The translations under genes were made by a program, and so were the position numbers. A stretch of DNA of 64,000 nucleotides from Flavobacteriales bacterium (lineage in GTDB: Bacteria; Bacteroidota; Bacteroidia; Flavobacteriales_D; Parvicellaceae): assembly GCA_025210295.1 (NCBI GenBank), contig JAOASC010000001.1, forward strand, positions 33,815 to 97,814, in the 5' to 3' direction. A model generated the notes under the pieces. It did no database searches and was not told the origin of the DNA. It worked only from the letters and a program-made list of their open reading frames with translations. Of this stretch, positions 52,455-62,149 are shown one piece after another (position 1 is the stretch's first letter; the number at the start of each line of letters is the position of its first letter).

Positions 52455-54173
52455 TTACTTACTAACAACAACATTAATTTTTGATGTTGTATTATTTTCA
52501 TAGTTTAAAGCCACTACATACATTCCGTTTGGAATAGTAGTAACGTCTAATCTTAATAAGTTATTCACCACATTTGTATTTTGAGAAACAACTACCTTAC
52601 CTGTTACATCATAAATTACAACTTCTGTAACTTCAACATTTCCAACAGGAATAGAGATCATTTCTTTTGCTGGGTTAGGGAACGCTGTTAATGTTTCTTC
52701 CACTTCAGCTTCTTCAACACTTACCTCATTAGCTGGTAAAGTTTCAATAGTCATTGCTGGAATCACATCTGGTCCAAAACCTCTTAAACTTAAACTCTCG
52801 TCAGAATTTAATACTGTTATTGGCTGATCCAATGTATCTTGATTAGCAAAGTAATCAAGTGTTGTAGAATATCCTAAATATACATTCTCACTCTCAGTTT
52901 TTACACAGAATAAATATCTTTGGTTATCTTCTAAAGCAAATGCTTCTTGAAAATCAACATAAACATTTCCTCTTTGCATATCCGTTGTATAATCGTACTC
53001 TCCTGTAGCTATTTGAGTTAAAGAGTTTACTGTTGCATCAGTAATACCTGTAAAACTATCTTCCCATTTAAATGCTTCAATTTGGATGTATTCATCAACA
53101 AGGTTTACTGTTGAATCATCTGCATTATAAGTAGATGCTGAAAAAGTAATTCCTCTAGCTGCTAACCTACTTGCATTAGCATTTCTAAAGTTCATACACA
53201 TACTATAACTCGACACTTCACCAGCAGGTCTGTAATAAGACTGTCCTACAGGTTCGAATGTAGTAGAATCAATGATTCCATAAGAAATTTGTAAATCATT
53301 CATTACAAATCCAGTAACCACTTCGTTATCCGATGGTAAGCTTTCTGATGAATCAGATACCACAGAATACTCAATAGTGTAGTAACCATTGTTATAACTT
53401 GCTTGGTTAAAATCAGGTAAACCAATATAAACACTATCTCCAGATTCAATTGAATCTGTCATCGCAAAGTTGTTATAAATAGTGCTACCTCCAAATTTAA
53501 CAGCACAAGTTAACTCTACACTGTGTTGAGTGTGTACCCCATAATTGAATACCCATGCTCCCATTTCTGTATTGAATTCAGAAGCATTTTGCGAAAGTGA
53601 TGAAACATTACCATACAATTCAGGTCTTCTTACATCTTTTTGATACATTGATAAGTCATTTGGAAAACGTCCAATTTTATTACCAATAAATACAACAACA
53701 TCTCCAGACATTGCCTCATTAGCTAATAAAGCTCCTGTTTCATCCGAAACCATAACAACAGGAACAGTAACTTGCGTACCAAAAGTACCACCTGCCATAC
53801 CTACTGGAGGTCCAGGAATATTGTTAATGATTACTACTGCTACAGCTCCTTGATCTTGTGCATTTTTCGCTTTAGCTCCAAATTCACAATCTCCTCTATA
53901 AACGACAGCAACTTTACCGTTGATATCAGCACCATTAGTTAATGTATTACAACCTAAAGAATCTCCAGGAGTACCATCACTTACAAAAGCAATAGTATCT
54001 GTTACAGCATTTGCTGGGTCAGTAATATCTGAAACACCCCAACTTGCTGAAGTTGCGTATGTAAAATCATAATTACCACCTATTGATGATGGATAATCGA
54101 CATTGAATACAGTTTGAGCATTTGCTACGAAACCTAGTACACCCAATCCGATTGAAAGTAAAAGTTTTTTCAT
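52455..54173 (-). CDS. T9SS-secreted protein with protease-associated (PA) domain
   Basis: A 572-residue protein from ATG 54173, which directly starts a signal peptide (KKLLLSIGLGVLGFVANAQ); the longer frame adds an unlikely leader. A PA domain follows (about residues 50-160: NGKVAVVYRGDCEFGAKAKN, then VTVPVVMVSDETGALL), often found with proteases or as a substrate-binding module. No catalytic domain was seen in the middle. The last ~80 residues (LTAFPNPAKEMISIPVG and NGMYVVALNYENNTT) are a type A T9SS sorting domain. It should be exported by the type IX system and anchored or released at the cell surface. Confidence 0.8.
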   Translation of the reverse strand: MKKLLLSIGLGVLGFVANAQTVFNVDYPSSIGGNYDFTYATSASWGVSDITDPANAVTDTIAFVSDGTPGDSLGCNTLTNGADINGKVAVVYRGDCEFGAKAKNAQDQGAVAVVIINNIPGPPVGMAGGTFGTQVTVPVVMVSDETGALLANEAMSGDVVVFIGNKIGRFPNDLSMYQKDVRRPELYGNVSSLSQNASEFNTEMGAWVFNYGVHTQHSVELTCAVKFGGSTIYNNFAMTDSIESGDSVYIGLPDFNQASYNNGYYTIEYSVVSDSSESLPSDNEVVTGFVMNDLQISYGIIDSTTFEPVGQSYYRPAGEVSSYSMCMNFRNANASRLAARGITFSASTYNADDSTVNLVDEYIQIEAFKWEDSFTGITDATVNSLTQIATGEYDYTTDMQRGNVYVDFQEAFALEDNQRYLFCVKTESENVYLGYSTTLDYFANQDTLDQPITVLNSDESLSLRGFGPDVIPAMTIETLPANEVSVEEAEVEETLTAFPNPAKEMISIPVGNVEVTEVVIYDVTGKVVVSQNTNVVNNLLRLDVTTIPNGMYVVALNYENNTTSKINVVVSK

Positions 54174-54197
54174 GTTTTTTTGTTTAAATTTGAACCA

Positions 54198-54227
54198 CGA
54201 ATATACTATTTTTTTAATCTTTATCAA
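54198..54227 (-). promoter_or_regulatory. Promoter of the PA-domain T9SS gene
   Basis: On the minus strand, TTG (54227-54225), 19 bases, then TATATTCG (54205-54198) resemble the consensus with one mismatch in the -7 box. Confidence 0.5.
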
Positions 54228-54285
54228 AAAGAGCGTAGTAAATATGACTTGATCATGACGATAAGATCAATAAATTGTTAATAAA

Positions 54286-54858
54286 ATGGATAAAAAAACA
54301 ATCAGAGCTCATTTTAAAGCGCAAAGAAAACAACTTAACCCACTAACTACCAAAAGGTTATCAAAAGAAATCTTTAAGCTATTGATTAGTGATTTTGAGC
54401 TAAAAAACAGGGTTATTCATACTTTTTTTAGTGCAAAATCCCTTAAGGAAATAGAAATGAGTCCTATTAATGAATTTTTATTTTTAAATGCTAAAAAAGT
54501 TGCTACTTCTATCACTCAATTTACCCCGTTAAGCTTAACGCACTCTGAAGTAAATAAAACAACTTCTTTTACACTAGATCGATATAACATTCCTATTCCT
54601 AAAGAAGTTATTCCCATCGAAATTAATGAAATTGATGTTGTTTTAATTCCTTTGTTAGCTTTCGATCAAAATGGAAACCGATTAGGTTATGGCAAAGGGT
54701 TATATGATTCTTTCTTAAAAGATTGTCGTTCGGATTGCCTTAAAATCGGTTTATCTTTTTTCGATGTATTTTCTTCTGAAATCCCATCAGAACAACACGA
54801 CATCAAACTAGACTATTGTATTACCCCTTATAAAATCTACGCTTTTAATGGGCTTTAA
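54286..54858 (+). CDS. 5-formyltetrahydrofolate cyclo-ligase
   Basis: A 190-residue enzyme that converts 5-formyl-THF to 5,10-methenyl-THF with ATP. RAHFKAQRKQLNPL at the N-terminus provides the basic ATP-binding part, and LLAFDQNGNRLGYGKGLYDSF is the highly conserved C-terminal signature of the family (G-x-R-L-G-Y-G-x-G-x-Y-D). Length fits. A 53-codon gene overlaps its end by 11 bases. Confidence 0.92.
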   Translation: MDKKTIRAHFKAQRKQLNPLTTKRLSKEIFKLLISDFELKNRVIHTFFSAKSLKEIEMSPINEFLFLNAKKVATSITQFTPLSLTHSEVNKTTSFTLDRYNIPIPKEVIPIEINEIDVVLIPLLAFDQNGNRLGYGKGLYDSFLKDCRSDCLKIGLSFFDVFSSEIPSEQHDIKLDYCITPYKIYAFNGL

Positions 54859-55009
54859 TGATAAAAAACACCAAGGAATCTTTCATCTTGCTATTCTTTT
54901 TTGGATTCCCCTAATGCTATTGTCTCTATTTATCCTTAAATCTTGGGTGATTTCTTCTATTTTATTGATAATAGCGCTTATCTTGTTTCTTTTCGTCAAG
55001 AAAAAATAA
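54848..55009 (+). CDS. Small membrane protein of 53 residues
   Basis: An ATG at 54848, in another frame inside the end of the cyclo-ligase gene, opens 53 codons ending TAA at 55007-55009. The product has a polar start (MGFNDKKHQGIFH), two hydrophobic helices (about residues 13-30 and 33-50, LLIIALILFLFVKKK) and a basic end, a common design for a small inner-membrane protein. The hydrophobic pattern and 11-base coupling overlap support a real gene. No family was recognised; it could be a chance frame. Confidence 0.5.
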   Translation: MGFNDKKHQGIFHLAILFWIPLMLLSLFILKSWVISSILLIIALILFLFVKKK

Positions 55010-55109
55010 TAATTCAGCAACTTTATTCAGAACCTAGTCAAAGTACAACACATTTTTCAACCATATTGTTGTAAATTACTAATGGTTACGCCCTATAAGT
55101 CTTCCCTAA

Positions 55110-55739
55110 ATGAAAAAAATAAAGTTGACATATTTCCTATTCATTTCACTTATAATCCTATTTATATGCAGTGGATTCTCGTCTAAAAAGGCGAGTATAG
55201 TTCAATATGATTTTGCTTTTAACTTGGCTCCAACCTACAATTCAAATTTAGTTTCATTCGCTATTGTGGCAACAAGAGATGGTAAAGTAATCAATAAGCG
55301 ATTTATTTCAGAATCAAGCTTTATTCGACAAATATCTGGTATAGAGGCGTCTAAAGCAAACCCTGAAAACATTAATTACTTTGAAAAATATGAATTAACA
55401 GACTGCTTCTACAAATATGACTCAATCAGAGACCTCTATGTTGATGGGTATAACTGTTTTCGATTAACTGATTTATGGGCATTAAAATATGGAAGAAATC
55501 CTATGTGTCCACAAGGGTGTACTCCAAGTGCTAATATGTTGGTAAAAGGTTGGGCTGCTCAAAATTCTAGACCATCTTGGCCTCAACTTCAAATACTACA
55601 AGAATACGGAGTTATATACATTGACGATATGTTTTATGGAGAAAATATGTTTCGTCTTTTTTCTGATATGAAAGACTCTAAATGGATTAATAAGTATGTT
55701 AATGCAGGAAGATCAAACAACAACAGAAGTAAAAGTTAA
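55110..55739 (+). CDS. Exported protein of unknown function
   Basis: A 209-residue protein with a signal peptide (LTYFLFISLIILFICSGFSS; the cysteine could allow lipidation). The body includes FNLAPTYNSNLVSFAIVATRDG, YDSIRDLYVDGYNCFRLTDL and then a conserved-looking CPQGCTPSANMLVKGWAAQ with paired cysteines, followed by LQEYGVIYIDDMFYGEN. The family was not recognised. It ends 20 bases before the convergent stop of the papain-like gene. Confidence 0.55.
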   Translation: MKKIKLTYFLFISLIILFICSGFSSKKASIVQYDFAFNLAPTYNSNLVSFAIVATRDGKVINKRFISESSFIRQISGIEASKANPENINYFEKYELTDCFYKYDSIRDLYVDGYNCFRLTDLWALKYGRNPMCPQGCTPSANMLVKGWAAQNSRPSWPQLQILQEYGVIYIDDMFYGENMFRLFSDMKDSKWINKYVNAGRSNNNRSKS

Positions 55740-55759
55740 GAGCTAGTTATTCCACATTG

Positions 55760-57334
55760 TTATTTATCGACCTCTAAAACAACAGCAACCATATTTTGAG
55801 TTGTACTATTAGCCCTAAAATTGATGGTATTTCCTCCTTTAAACTTAACATCTGTAATCAGCTCTTCTTTGAGTGTATTGTACACTTTATCTTGATATGA
55901 ATTCCCATCTGCCTCATTAATCGCCTTATTTAATAAGTGATAATCTAATTGTTGTTTAGCTACTACTACAGCAAAATGATCTTTATTTCCTTTTGAATCT
56001 GCATATAATGAATGATCTTTTGGAAATAAACGTGTCCCAGTAATTCCACAATAAGGAGAATGTTTAGCTGTATATGGAAATAAAACATAACTAGTTCCAT
56101 CTGTTTCCTCACCAAAAATATAAGTATAACATGCTAAACTATTGGTGATCTCTACTTTGAAGTCTTTATTCACTTTTAACAAATTTGCTCCTTTAAACAG
56201 TATCCCATCAGAATAATTAAAAGGGATATATTGGCCTGTTTCATTATAAACAATCCCAATTTCAGCTTCTAATTCAGTTGTATTTACTTCTGTTGCATTC
56301 CCCATTGGATATAATCCATAAGCTTCTCGATTAAAATGTTTAAAATCAGAATATTTTATCCAAAAAACACCTTTCTTTCCCCAGGTTTCCCCCCAGCTGT
56401 TCATTATTTGAAAAGCGCCTTCTGATTTTGTCTTATAATCATCATAACCTATTACGCACATGGCATGTCCACCAAATCCGCTCATATTATAATCTGAACG
56501 TGTAGGATTCCACATTGTTTTCCCATTCATTTTTGACATAAAAGTTCCTCCTACCATCATTCCAATCACAACAGGTGCTCCTTGCGCTAAATTCTGCTTG
56601 ATTGCCAACATATCTGTATGGTAGTTATTTCCTCCTTTGCTCAAACGATTAAAACCTTTCGTTTTATATTCTGAAGCAGCTATTAACTCTTGTCTCGTTG
56701 GTGTTTTGCTACATGACTTTTCATTGTAAGCAAATTTAGAAAACGGGAGTGATCCTCCATTTTTCATTACTTCCATGGCCCTTTGTAAATAGGTTCCCTG
56801 ACATCCATCCAGTGCTATTTGATTGTATAAGAAAGAGGGGCTAAATGCCACTTTATTAGGATCTGCACCTGTTGCTCTAGCTTGTTGAATCGTTCTCGCA
56901 GCATAAGCACTACTCCATCCCACACAAGATCCTTGACTTCCTTGATTTTTTCTTTTAGGACAATACTCTAAAAGTGAAACTTTTTCTGGCAGTGGATTTT
57001 TTACATTATCAGCCAAGGGTTCAAAGACTTCAGCTTGATCATAAACCTTTTCATCCATCTCCAAACCAGTACCGGCAAAAGATTGAACAATATTTGCTAT
57101 GGCCGAGTTCGTTCCAGACTCCCCATTTCTCGTCATTACAAAATAGAGAATTCCTCCAACAATAAGTAGTACGATACCTACTTTGGGGTTCTTCCTGAAC
57201 AAATTAATTAACATAGGAACCAATGCTAACGCTAAACCTCCACCAGATCCACGGTTTCCGCTATTTCTATTATATGTTGGTCGAGATGATCGACTATTCG
57301 AAGTTCCCTTGTCTTTTCTAATTCTAATTGGCAT
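55760..57334 (-). CDS. Papain-like (C1) peptidase with N-terminal transmembrane helix
   Basis: A 524-residue protein. A glycine/serine/arginine-rich start is followed by a hydrophobic segment (about residues 50-67, VGIVLLIVGGILYFVM) that probably anchors it. The C1 peptidase core has QGSQGSCVGWSSAYAAR (C137 and oxyanion glutamine), GGHAMCVIGYDDY with the histidine, and QIMNSWGETWG with the asparagine. All catalytic residues are present. The C-terminal ~180 residues (IGIVYNETGQYIPFNYSDG onwards) are a separate beta-rich domain. No T9SS or lipoprotein signal is seen. It lies ten bases from a HerA-like ATPase gene. Confidence 0.8.
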   Translation of the reverse strand: MPIRIRKDKGTSNSRSSRPTYNRNSGNRGSGGGLALALVPMLINLFRKNPKVGIVLLIVGGILYFVMTRNGESGTNSAIANIVQSFAGTGLEMDEKVYDQAEVFEPLADNVKNPLPEKVSLLEYCPKRKNQGSQGSCVGWSSAYAARTIQQARATGADPNKVAFSPSFLYNQIALDGCQGTYLQRAMEVMKNGGSLPFSKFAYNEKSCSKTPTRQELIAASEYKTKGFNRLSKGGNNYHTDMLAIKQNLAQGAPVVIGMMVGGTFMSKMNGKTMWNPTRSDYNMSGFGGHAMCVIGYDDYKTKSEGAFQIMNSWGETWGKKGVFWIKYSDFKHFNREAYGLYPMGNATEVNTTELEAEIGIVYNETGQYIPFNYSDGILFKGANLLKVNKDFKVEITNSLACYTYIFGEETDGTSYVLFPYTAKHSPYCGITGTRLFPKDHSLYADSKGNKDHFAVVVAKQQLDYHLLNKAINEADGNSYQDKVYNTLKEELITDVKFKGGNTINFRANSTTQNMVAVVLEVDK

Positions 57335-57344
57335 AATTATTCAA

Positions 57345-58931
57345 CTACTTTAAACCTAGAATCCCCAATAAACCTCTTGTTAACTCTCTGACTAATGTTG
57401 TTCCAGCTTTATCGATTAATTTATCAGTCGCTGATTTTCTAGGACGTCCCCTTCTCCTAGTAGTCGTTGTTGTTCTTCTTCTACTTTCTCGCTCTCTAAT
57501 TTTTCGACGTTCTTTTTCTAATTTTTCCTGCTCTTTTCTTAGCTTAGCTTGATGTTCTTCTTCTTGGGCTCTCTTTATTTTTCTATCCAGAACCTCGTAA
57601 GCACTTTCTCTATCTACCGCTTGATTATACTTATCTCCCAGTTCAGAGTTTTTGATCACTTCTTTGATTTCTTGATCTGTTAATACTCCCATTCTTGTAA
57701 TTGGAGCTCTCAATAAAGTAGCTGCTAATGGAGTTGGTATCCCTTTTTCGTTTAATGCTGTAACTAAAGCTTCTCCTATTCCTAATTGTGTTATGATTTC
57801 ATCTGTTTCATAATAATCAGTTAAAGGATAATTCTCTGCAGTTTGTTTAATTGCTTTCCTATCTTTTGCTGTAAAGGCCCTTAAAGCGTGTTGAATCTTT
57901 AATCCTAACTGCCCTAAAACATCATTAGGGATATCTGTTGGAGTTTGTGTACAGAAAAAGATTCCCACTCCCTTTGATCGAATCAACTTAATAATCACTT
58001 CAATTTGATCCAATAACTCATCACTTGCCTCTTCAAAAACTAAATGAGCTTCATCAATAAAAAGACATAATTTAGGTTTATCATTATCACCAGCTTCTGG
58101 AAAAGTCTGATAGACTTCTGCCAACAAACTCAACATAAAAGTTGAAAATAACTTGGGTTTATTTTGAATATCGGTTAAACGTATGATCGAAATTTTCCCA
58201 TTTCCTTCTTTATCTGTTAATAAGAAATCATTGACCTCAAAAGAACGCTCTCCAAAAAACAATTCAGCTCCTTGTTGTTCTAATTCAACGACTTTTCTCA
58301 TAATTGTAGAAATAGAAACCGATGAAATTTTCCCATACTCTTCCTCTATTTCTTTTTTCCCTTCACCATTGAGGTATTGCAAGGTTTTTCTTAAATCTTT
58401 TAAATCCAACAATGGTAATTGATGATCATCACAATACTTAAACATGATGGTTACAATCCCACTTTGTGTATCATTCAAACCTAAAATTTTTGAAAGTAGT
58501 ACTGGACCAAATTCAGAAACTGTGGCACGCATTCTAGTCCCCGGCTCATTTGAAATACTTAAAAGTTCAATAGGTAATGCTTGTGGTTGATATGCTTCTC
58601 CAATGGCACCATGCCTCCATACAATATGATCATTACTTTCTCCTGGTTGAGCTAATCCACTTAAATCACCTTTAATATCCATTAAAACAGATGGCACTCC
58701 ATTTAAAGAAAGCTGTTCTGCCATCACTTGCAATGTCTTTGTCTTTCCTGTTCCTGTAGCACCAGCAATTAAACCATGGCGGTTTAACGTTTTTAACGGT
58801 ATTTTTACTTTTGCATCCGCTACAGGTTCACCATCTAACATTGCTCCACCTAAAACTATGGAGTCTTTTTTAAAAGTATTTCCTTCTACAATATGCTTTC
58901 TAAATTCTTCTATTTTTTTTTCTGTTGCCAT
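57345..58931 (-). CDS. HerA-like ATPase (DUF853 family)
   Basis: A 528-residue ATPase. Walker A is GATGTGKTKT (from residue 57), with PSVLMDIKGDLSGLAQPG next to it. Walker B-like KLCLFIDEAHLVFEEA and FFCTQTPTDIPNDVLGQLG are typical of HerA-like helicases and the DUF853 family. The last ~60 residues are arginine- and threonine-rich, with a basic helix (EKERRKIRERESRRR) that could bind nucleic acid. Members are cytoplasmic, often without a NurA nuclease partner. Here the neighbour is a papain-like protease instead, a pairing that may matter functionally. The role is not known. Confidence 0.8.
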   Translation of the reverse strand: MATEKKIEEFRKHIVEGNTFKKDSIVLGGAMLDGEPVADAKVKIPLKTLNRHGLIAGATGTGKTKTLQVMAEQLSLNGVPSVLMDIKGDLSGLAQPGESNDHIVWRHGAIGEAYQPQALPIELLSISNEPGTRMRATVSEFGPVLLSKILGLNDTQSGIVTIMFKYCDDHQLPLLDLKDLRKTLQYLNGEGKKEIEEEYGKISSVSISTIMRKVVELEQQGAELFFGERSFEVNDFLLTDKEGNGKISIIRLTDIQNKPKLFSTFMLSLLAEVYQTFPEAGDNDKPKLCLFIDEAHLVFEEASDELLDQIEVIIKLIRSKGVGIFFCTQTPTDIPNDVLGQLGLKIQHALRAFTAKDRKAIKQTAENYPLTDYYETDEIITQLGIGEALVTALNEKGIPTPLAATLLRAPITRMGVLTDQEIKEVIKNSELGDKYNQAVDRESAYEVLDRKIKRAQEEEHQAKLRKEQEKLEKERRKIRERESRRRTTTTTRRRGRPRKSATDKLIDKAGTTLVRELTRGLLGILGLK

Positions 58932-58970
58932 GGTTATCTTCTATAATATTTTAGCTAAAATCTAAGGTAA

Positions 58971-59534
58971 TTATTTTAATTCGTTATATCTAAAACAATC
59001 GGTTGTATGATCGTTTACGACTCCTATTCCTTGTAAAAAAGCATAACAAATTGTCGTTCCTATAAACTTAAACCCTCTTTTTTTTAAATCTTTGCTAATA
59101 CTATCAGACAAAGAGGTTCTTGCAGGAACTTCTTGAGCAGTTTTCCACTGATTTTGAATCACTTTATAGTTAGTAAATGACCAGATATATTTATCAAAAG
59201 AACCAAATTCTTCCCTTACTTTTATAAAGGCTTTTGCATTGGAAACTACGGAGTTTACTTTCAATTTATTTCTAACAATTCCTTTGTTGCTTAACAATTC
59301 ATCAATTTTTCGTTCTCCATATTTCGCTACAATTTCCCAATCAAAATCATCAAACGCTTCTTTATAGGCTGTCCTTTTATTCAACACCGTTGCCCAACTC
59401 AATCCAGCTTGTGCTCCCTCTAATGTTAACAGCTCGAATAATAACCTATCATCATGAACAGGCACTCCCCATTCTTGATCATGATAGTGGATTTCACTTT
59501 CGGTCTTTTCAGACCAAGAACATCTTTTTTTCAT
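58971..59534 (-). CDS. tag: DNA-3-methyladenine glycosylase I
   Basis: A 187-residue DNA repair enzyme that excises 3-methyladenine. RCSWSEKTESEIHYHDQEWG is the start seen in TAG proteins, with the conserved first cysteine that helps bind zinc. LLTLEGAQAGLSWATVL carries the catalytic glutamate region, and FIGTTICYAFLQGIGVVNDHTTDC contains the zinc-binding H and C. Length matches TAG. It lies immediately downstream of the T9SS protease gene on the same strand but probably has its own expression signals. Confidence 0.92.
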   Translation of the reverse strand: MKKRCSWSEKTESEIHYHDQEWGVPVHDDRLLFELLTLEGAQAGLSWATVLNKRTAYKEAFDDFDWEIVAKYGERKIDELLSNKGIVRNKLKVNSVVSNAKAFIKVREEFGSFDKYIWSFTNYKVIQNQWKTAQEVPARTSLSDSISKDLKKRGFKFIGTTICYAFLQGIGVVNDHTTDCFRYNELK

Positions 59535-61706
59535 TTAAAACTTTACAACTTTTTGGCTATATGTTCCAAAATTAGTTTTTAATTGAACAATATAAATTCC
59601 TGAAGGTTCTCTTAACAAATCTATAACTGGATTAGCTGTAACTGACGACAGATTAACAAGTTTTCTACCTCTCAAATCTGTAACAACAATGGAAGTAATT
59701 TGATCTTCTAAGCCTTGTAAATCTATCGTAAAGTTTTCTTGTGTTGGATTAGGATATATTTTTACTAAATCAAAATGAAGCTCATCTATAGCATTGGTTC
59801 CTGGAATCACAACAGTATAATCTTCAACTTCTCCATAAGCAGAGGTTCCACATGGTGAGATTGGTCCATCATCTGGCGAATAACTAATTCTTACTCTCAT
59901 TTTCAAGTTACCAGAAGCTGCTGAATTAGGAACTGTAAAAGTGAAAGAAGTACTTGCTCCATTTGCGATTAAAACATAAGCAACTCGTTCTCCATTATCC
60001 GTAAAATCTCCATCATTATTCCAATCTATCCAAGCTGCTACTTCATCATTAGTATAAGCAGGATTAGTTGACCCAACGATTGCTGTTCCTATATTTAGGG
60101 TATAAGTTTGTCCTCTTGACAATGTCGTTGAAGTTGAAGTAAAATTAGAATAGTTATTACACCCTGATGTTTTATTAATCGTATTTAATGTTACATTCTC
60201 GATGTACTCGTCACAAGAAGTAGAAGTAGCATTACAATGATCAATAGAACCTCCTCCTCCAGAACATGGAGAATAAGCTCCTGCTAATGATGTAGCGCCT
60301 GTATTGGAAGGGTCTAACCAAGGTTTTAGACGTTCATTAGCATTCGTTCCTTCCTGATCCCAAGCTCTATTCATTTTTCCATATAAATCAGGTGAGTTTG
60401 GAGAAGTACAAAAAGAAGCTCCTCCTGATAAATGTCCTACAATTAAACCATTTTGATTAAATAAAGGTGAGCCAGAAGAACCTCCTTCTGTTACCCCATG
60501 CCCATTAGCGGTAGAAACCCAAGTTACTCTCCAATGCGCATTTGCCCATCCACTATTATAGGTAGAAGAAATCGCTACACTACTATAGGTAGAAATTTTC
60601 TTTTCATCTCCTGCTGGGTGATGAATTCCTACACCTGAAGTTGGAGAAGAACTAGCGCGATTCCACCCCGCAAAATAAGCGTTATATGCTGCTGGTATAT
60701 TGTTATTTAATTCTATCAAAGCAAAATCAGCTCCTGAAACTTGATTGGCTCCAGTATTTACATAATTTCCTAATTGAGAGGAAGAACGTAACATCCCTCC
60801 CGACATAGTTTGAGAGCGAGCACCAGTGTACTGAGCCGTATTTCCAGGAACACATGTAGGTCTTTGGTAATTAAAATACCAAGTATGATTATTAATATTT
60901 GAATTTGAAGTTGGTTCGCCACAATGATTAGCTGTCAAAATATATGGTGTACAATCATTGGCGGTATTATTAATGACAGCACCTGAACAAACATACCCAT
61001 TTCCACCAGAAACAAAACTATAATGCACAACAGCATCTCTTTGGCTTTCCCATCCTGCAATTTCAGAACAAGCTACGTCCACTTCACAAGATTGATGCTG
61101 TTTATATACTGCTTGCCCCTCTCTAAAAGCTGCTACTCGATCTTCTACACCTCGGTAATAATATGCTACATTTCCTATTTTAATATTAGGCAATTCTGTA
61201 CTTCCATAAGGCAAATAATACTCCAAAGTTATCAACTCTCCCTCAATCATTTCCATCGCATAAAAGGTTGGAGTATTAGCTGAGTATGCTCCTACAAATT
61301 GAGAATGATTAGCATTATAGGCATGTAATTTTCCCCCTTTAGGGATCGCTACAGCTTCAGAAAAATATAAACTTAAAGCTTGAGCATCTGGAATTTTAAT
61401 TCCTAAACGCCAAATTTTATCCCCATTAGCTAAGGTTTTCCATGTTCCAGAATTAAGTATATCTAATGATACAGGTTGCAATATTGATACTCTATAGGGC
61501 TTCCCCTTTTCACTATCCTCTGCATCATCGACCATTACTTGAGCCAAATTAGGTTTCGCTAATTCAACGACTTGATAATCTATTTTTACTGCTCTCTTTT
61601 CTCCAACTACTACTTTTTCAAATGTTGTTGGAAGTCCTCCTTCACTAATTTGAGAAAAACTAGCTGTAGCAGCTAACATCCCTAATCCAAGTATAATTTT
61701 TTTCAT
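59535..61706 (-). CDS. T9SS-secreted trypsin-like endopeptidase with GEVED domain
   Basis: A 723-residue secreted protein. Signal peptide KIILGLGMLAATASFS. The serine protease domain (about residues 200-465) has ILTANHCGEP with the histidine, GADFALIELN with the aspartate and GGSSGSPLFN with the nucleophile, the order seen in lysyl endopeptidases. A GEVED domain follows (DWNNDGDFTDNGERVAY, then YGEVEDYTVVIPG), and the last ~85 residues (IYPNPTQENFTIDLQG) form a T9SS sorting domain. A surface or released protease cutting after basic residues is likely. A -7-like TAAATTTG is present at 61747-61740. Confidence 0.88.
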   Translation of the reverse strand: MKKIILGLGMLAATASFSQISEGGLPTTFEKVVVGEKRAVKIDYQVVELAKPNLAQVMVDDAEDSEKGKPYRVSILQPVSLDILNSGTWKTLANGDKIWRLGIKIPDAQALSLYFSEAVAIPKGGKLHAYNANHSQFVGAYSANTPTFYAMEMIEGELITLEYYLPYGSTELPNIKIGNVAYYYRGVEDRVAAFREGQAVYKQHQSCEVDVACSEIAGWESQRDAVVHYSFVSGGNGYVCSGAVINNTANDCTPYILTANHCGEPTSNSNINNHTWYFNYQRPTCVPGNTAQYTGARSQTMSGGMLRSSSQLGNYVNTGANQVSGADFALIELNNNIPAAYNAYFAGWNRASSSPTSGVGIHHPAGDEKKISTYSSVAISSTYNSGWANAHWRVTWVSTANGHGVTEGGSSGSPLFNQNGLIVGHLSGGASFCTSPNSPDLYGKMNRAWDQEGTNANERLKPWLDPSNTGATSLAGAYSPCSGGGGSIDHCNATSTSCDEYIENVTLNTINKTSGCNNYSNFTSTSTTLSRGQTYTLNIGTAIVGSTNPAYTNDEVAAWIDWNNDGDFTDNGERVAYVLIANGASTSFTFTVPNSAASGNLKMRVRISYSPDDGPISPCGTSAYGEVEDYTVVIPGTNAIDELHFDLVKIYPNPTQENFTIDLQGLEDQITSIVVTDLRGRKLVNLSSVTANPVIDLLREPSGIYIVQLKTNFGTYSQKVVKF

Positions 61707-61747
61707 ATAATCAATCTTTTAGTCTTCGATAAAATTAGTCAAATTTA

Positions 61748-62149
61748 TTATTGCATTTTCTTAAATTTGACCAACGACTTTTTATCTGAGTTGTATAAAA
61801 CTAATTCCCCTTTATTTATACTGTATGTTTTAGCTTCTTGTAGTTTATTAAAGTATTTTACTTCTTCACTCAACTGATCACATCCCATTTTTGTTGCCAC
61901 GATTGCTGAAATTGTTATCACTTGATTTTCTCCCAATTTTAATTGCCCTCCAAATCCATTACAAGCTCCTTTTCCTTTTACTCCATCTCCCTCAATAACA
62001 AGCGTCTGTTTAACTGATGACTCTTTTTCTCCCAAATGCGTTACAACCCAAGATGAATCTTCTAGCTTAGTAGTTTGAGTTGTTCCTTTCTTTGTCTTAC
62101 ATGAAAATAAAGATAAAATGATTAATGTTGAGAATAAAATTGTTTTCAT
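61748..62149 (-). CDS. META domain lipoprotein (HslJ-like)
   Basis: A 133-residue lipoprotein (STLIILSLFSCKTK; Cys about residue 17). The META domain is visible as SSWVVTHLGEKE, then GKGACNGFGGQLKLGE and KMGCDQLSEEVKYFNKLQ, with the N-G-F/C-x-G core of HslJ-type proteins. Such domains occur in heat-shock-related outer-membrane proteins of unknown mechanism. Its start overlaps the stop of the upstream heme-binding gene by four bases (ATGA), so the two are translationally coupled. Confidence 0.8.
   Translation of the reverse strand: MKTILFSTLIILSLFSCKTKKGTTQTTKLEDSSWVVTHLGEKESSVKQTLVIEGDGVKGKGACNGFGGQLKLGENQVITISAIVATKMGCDQLSEEVKYFNKLQEAKTYSINKGELVLYNSDKKSLVKFKKMQ

Noticed and set aside
54858..54914. 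Short frame starting at the ATG overlapping the cyclo-ligase stop codon (TAATG)
   Set aside because: It ends after 18 codons at a TAA. The frame from 54848 is longer and has a sensible membrane topology.
61740..61747. Promoter of the T9SS endopeptidase gene (TAAATTTG)
   Set aside because: The -7 box fits, but the nearest TTG is 24 bases upstream, beyond the usual spacing, so it is mentioned only in the gene entry.
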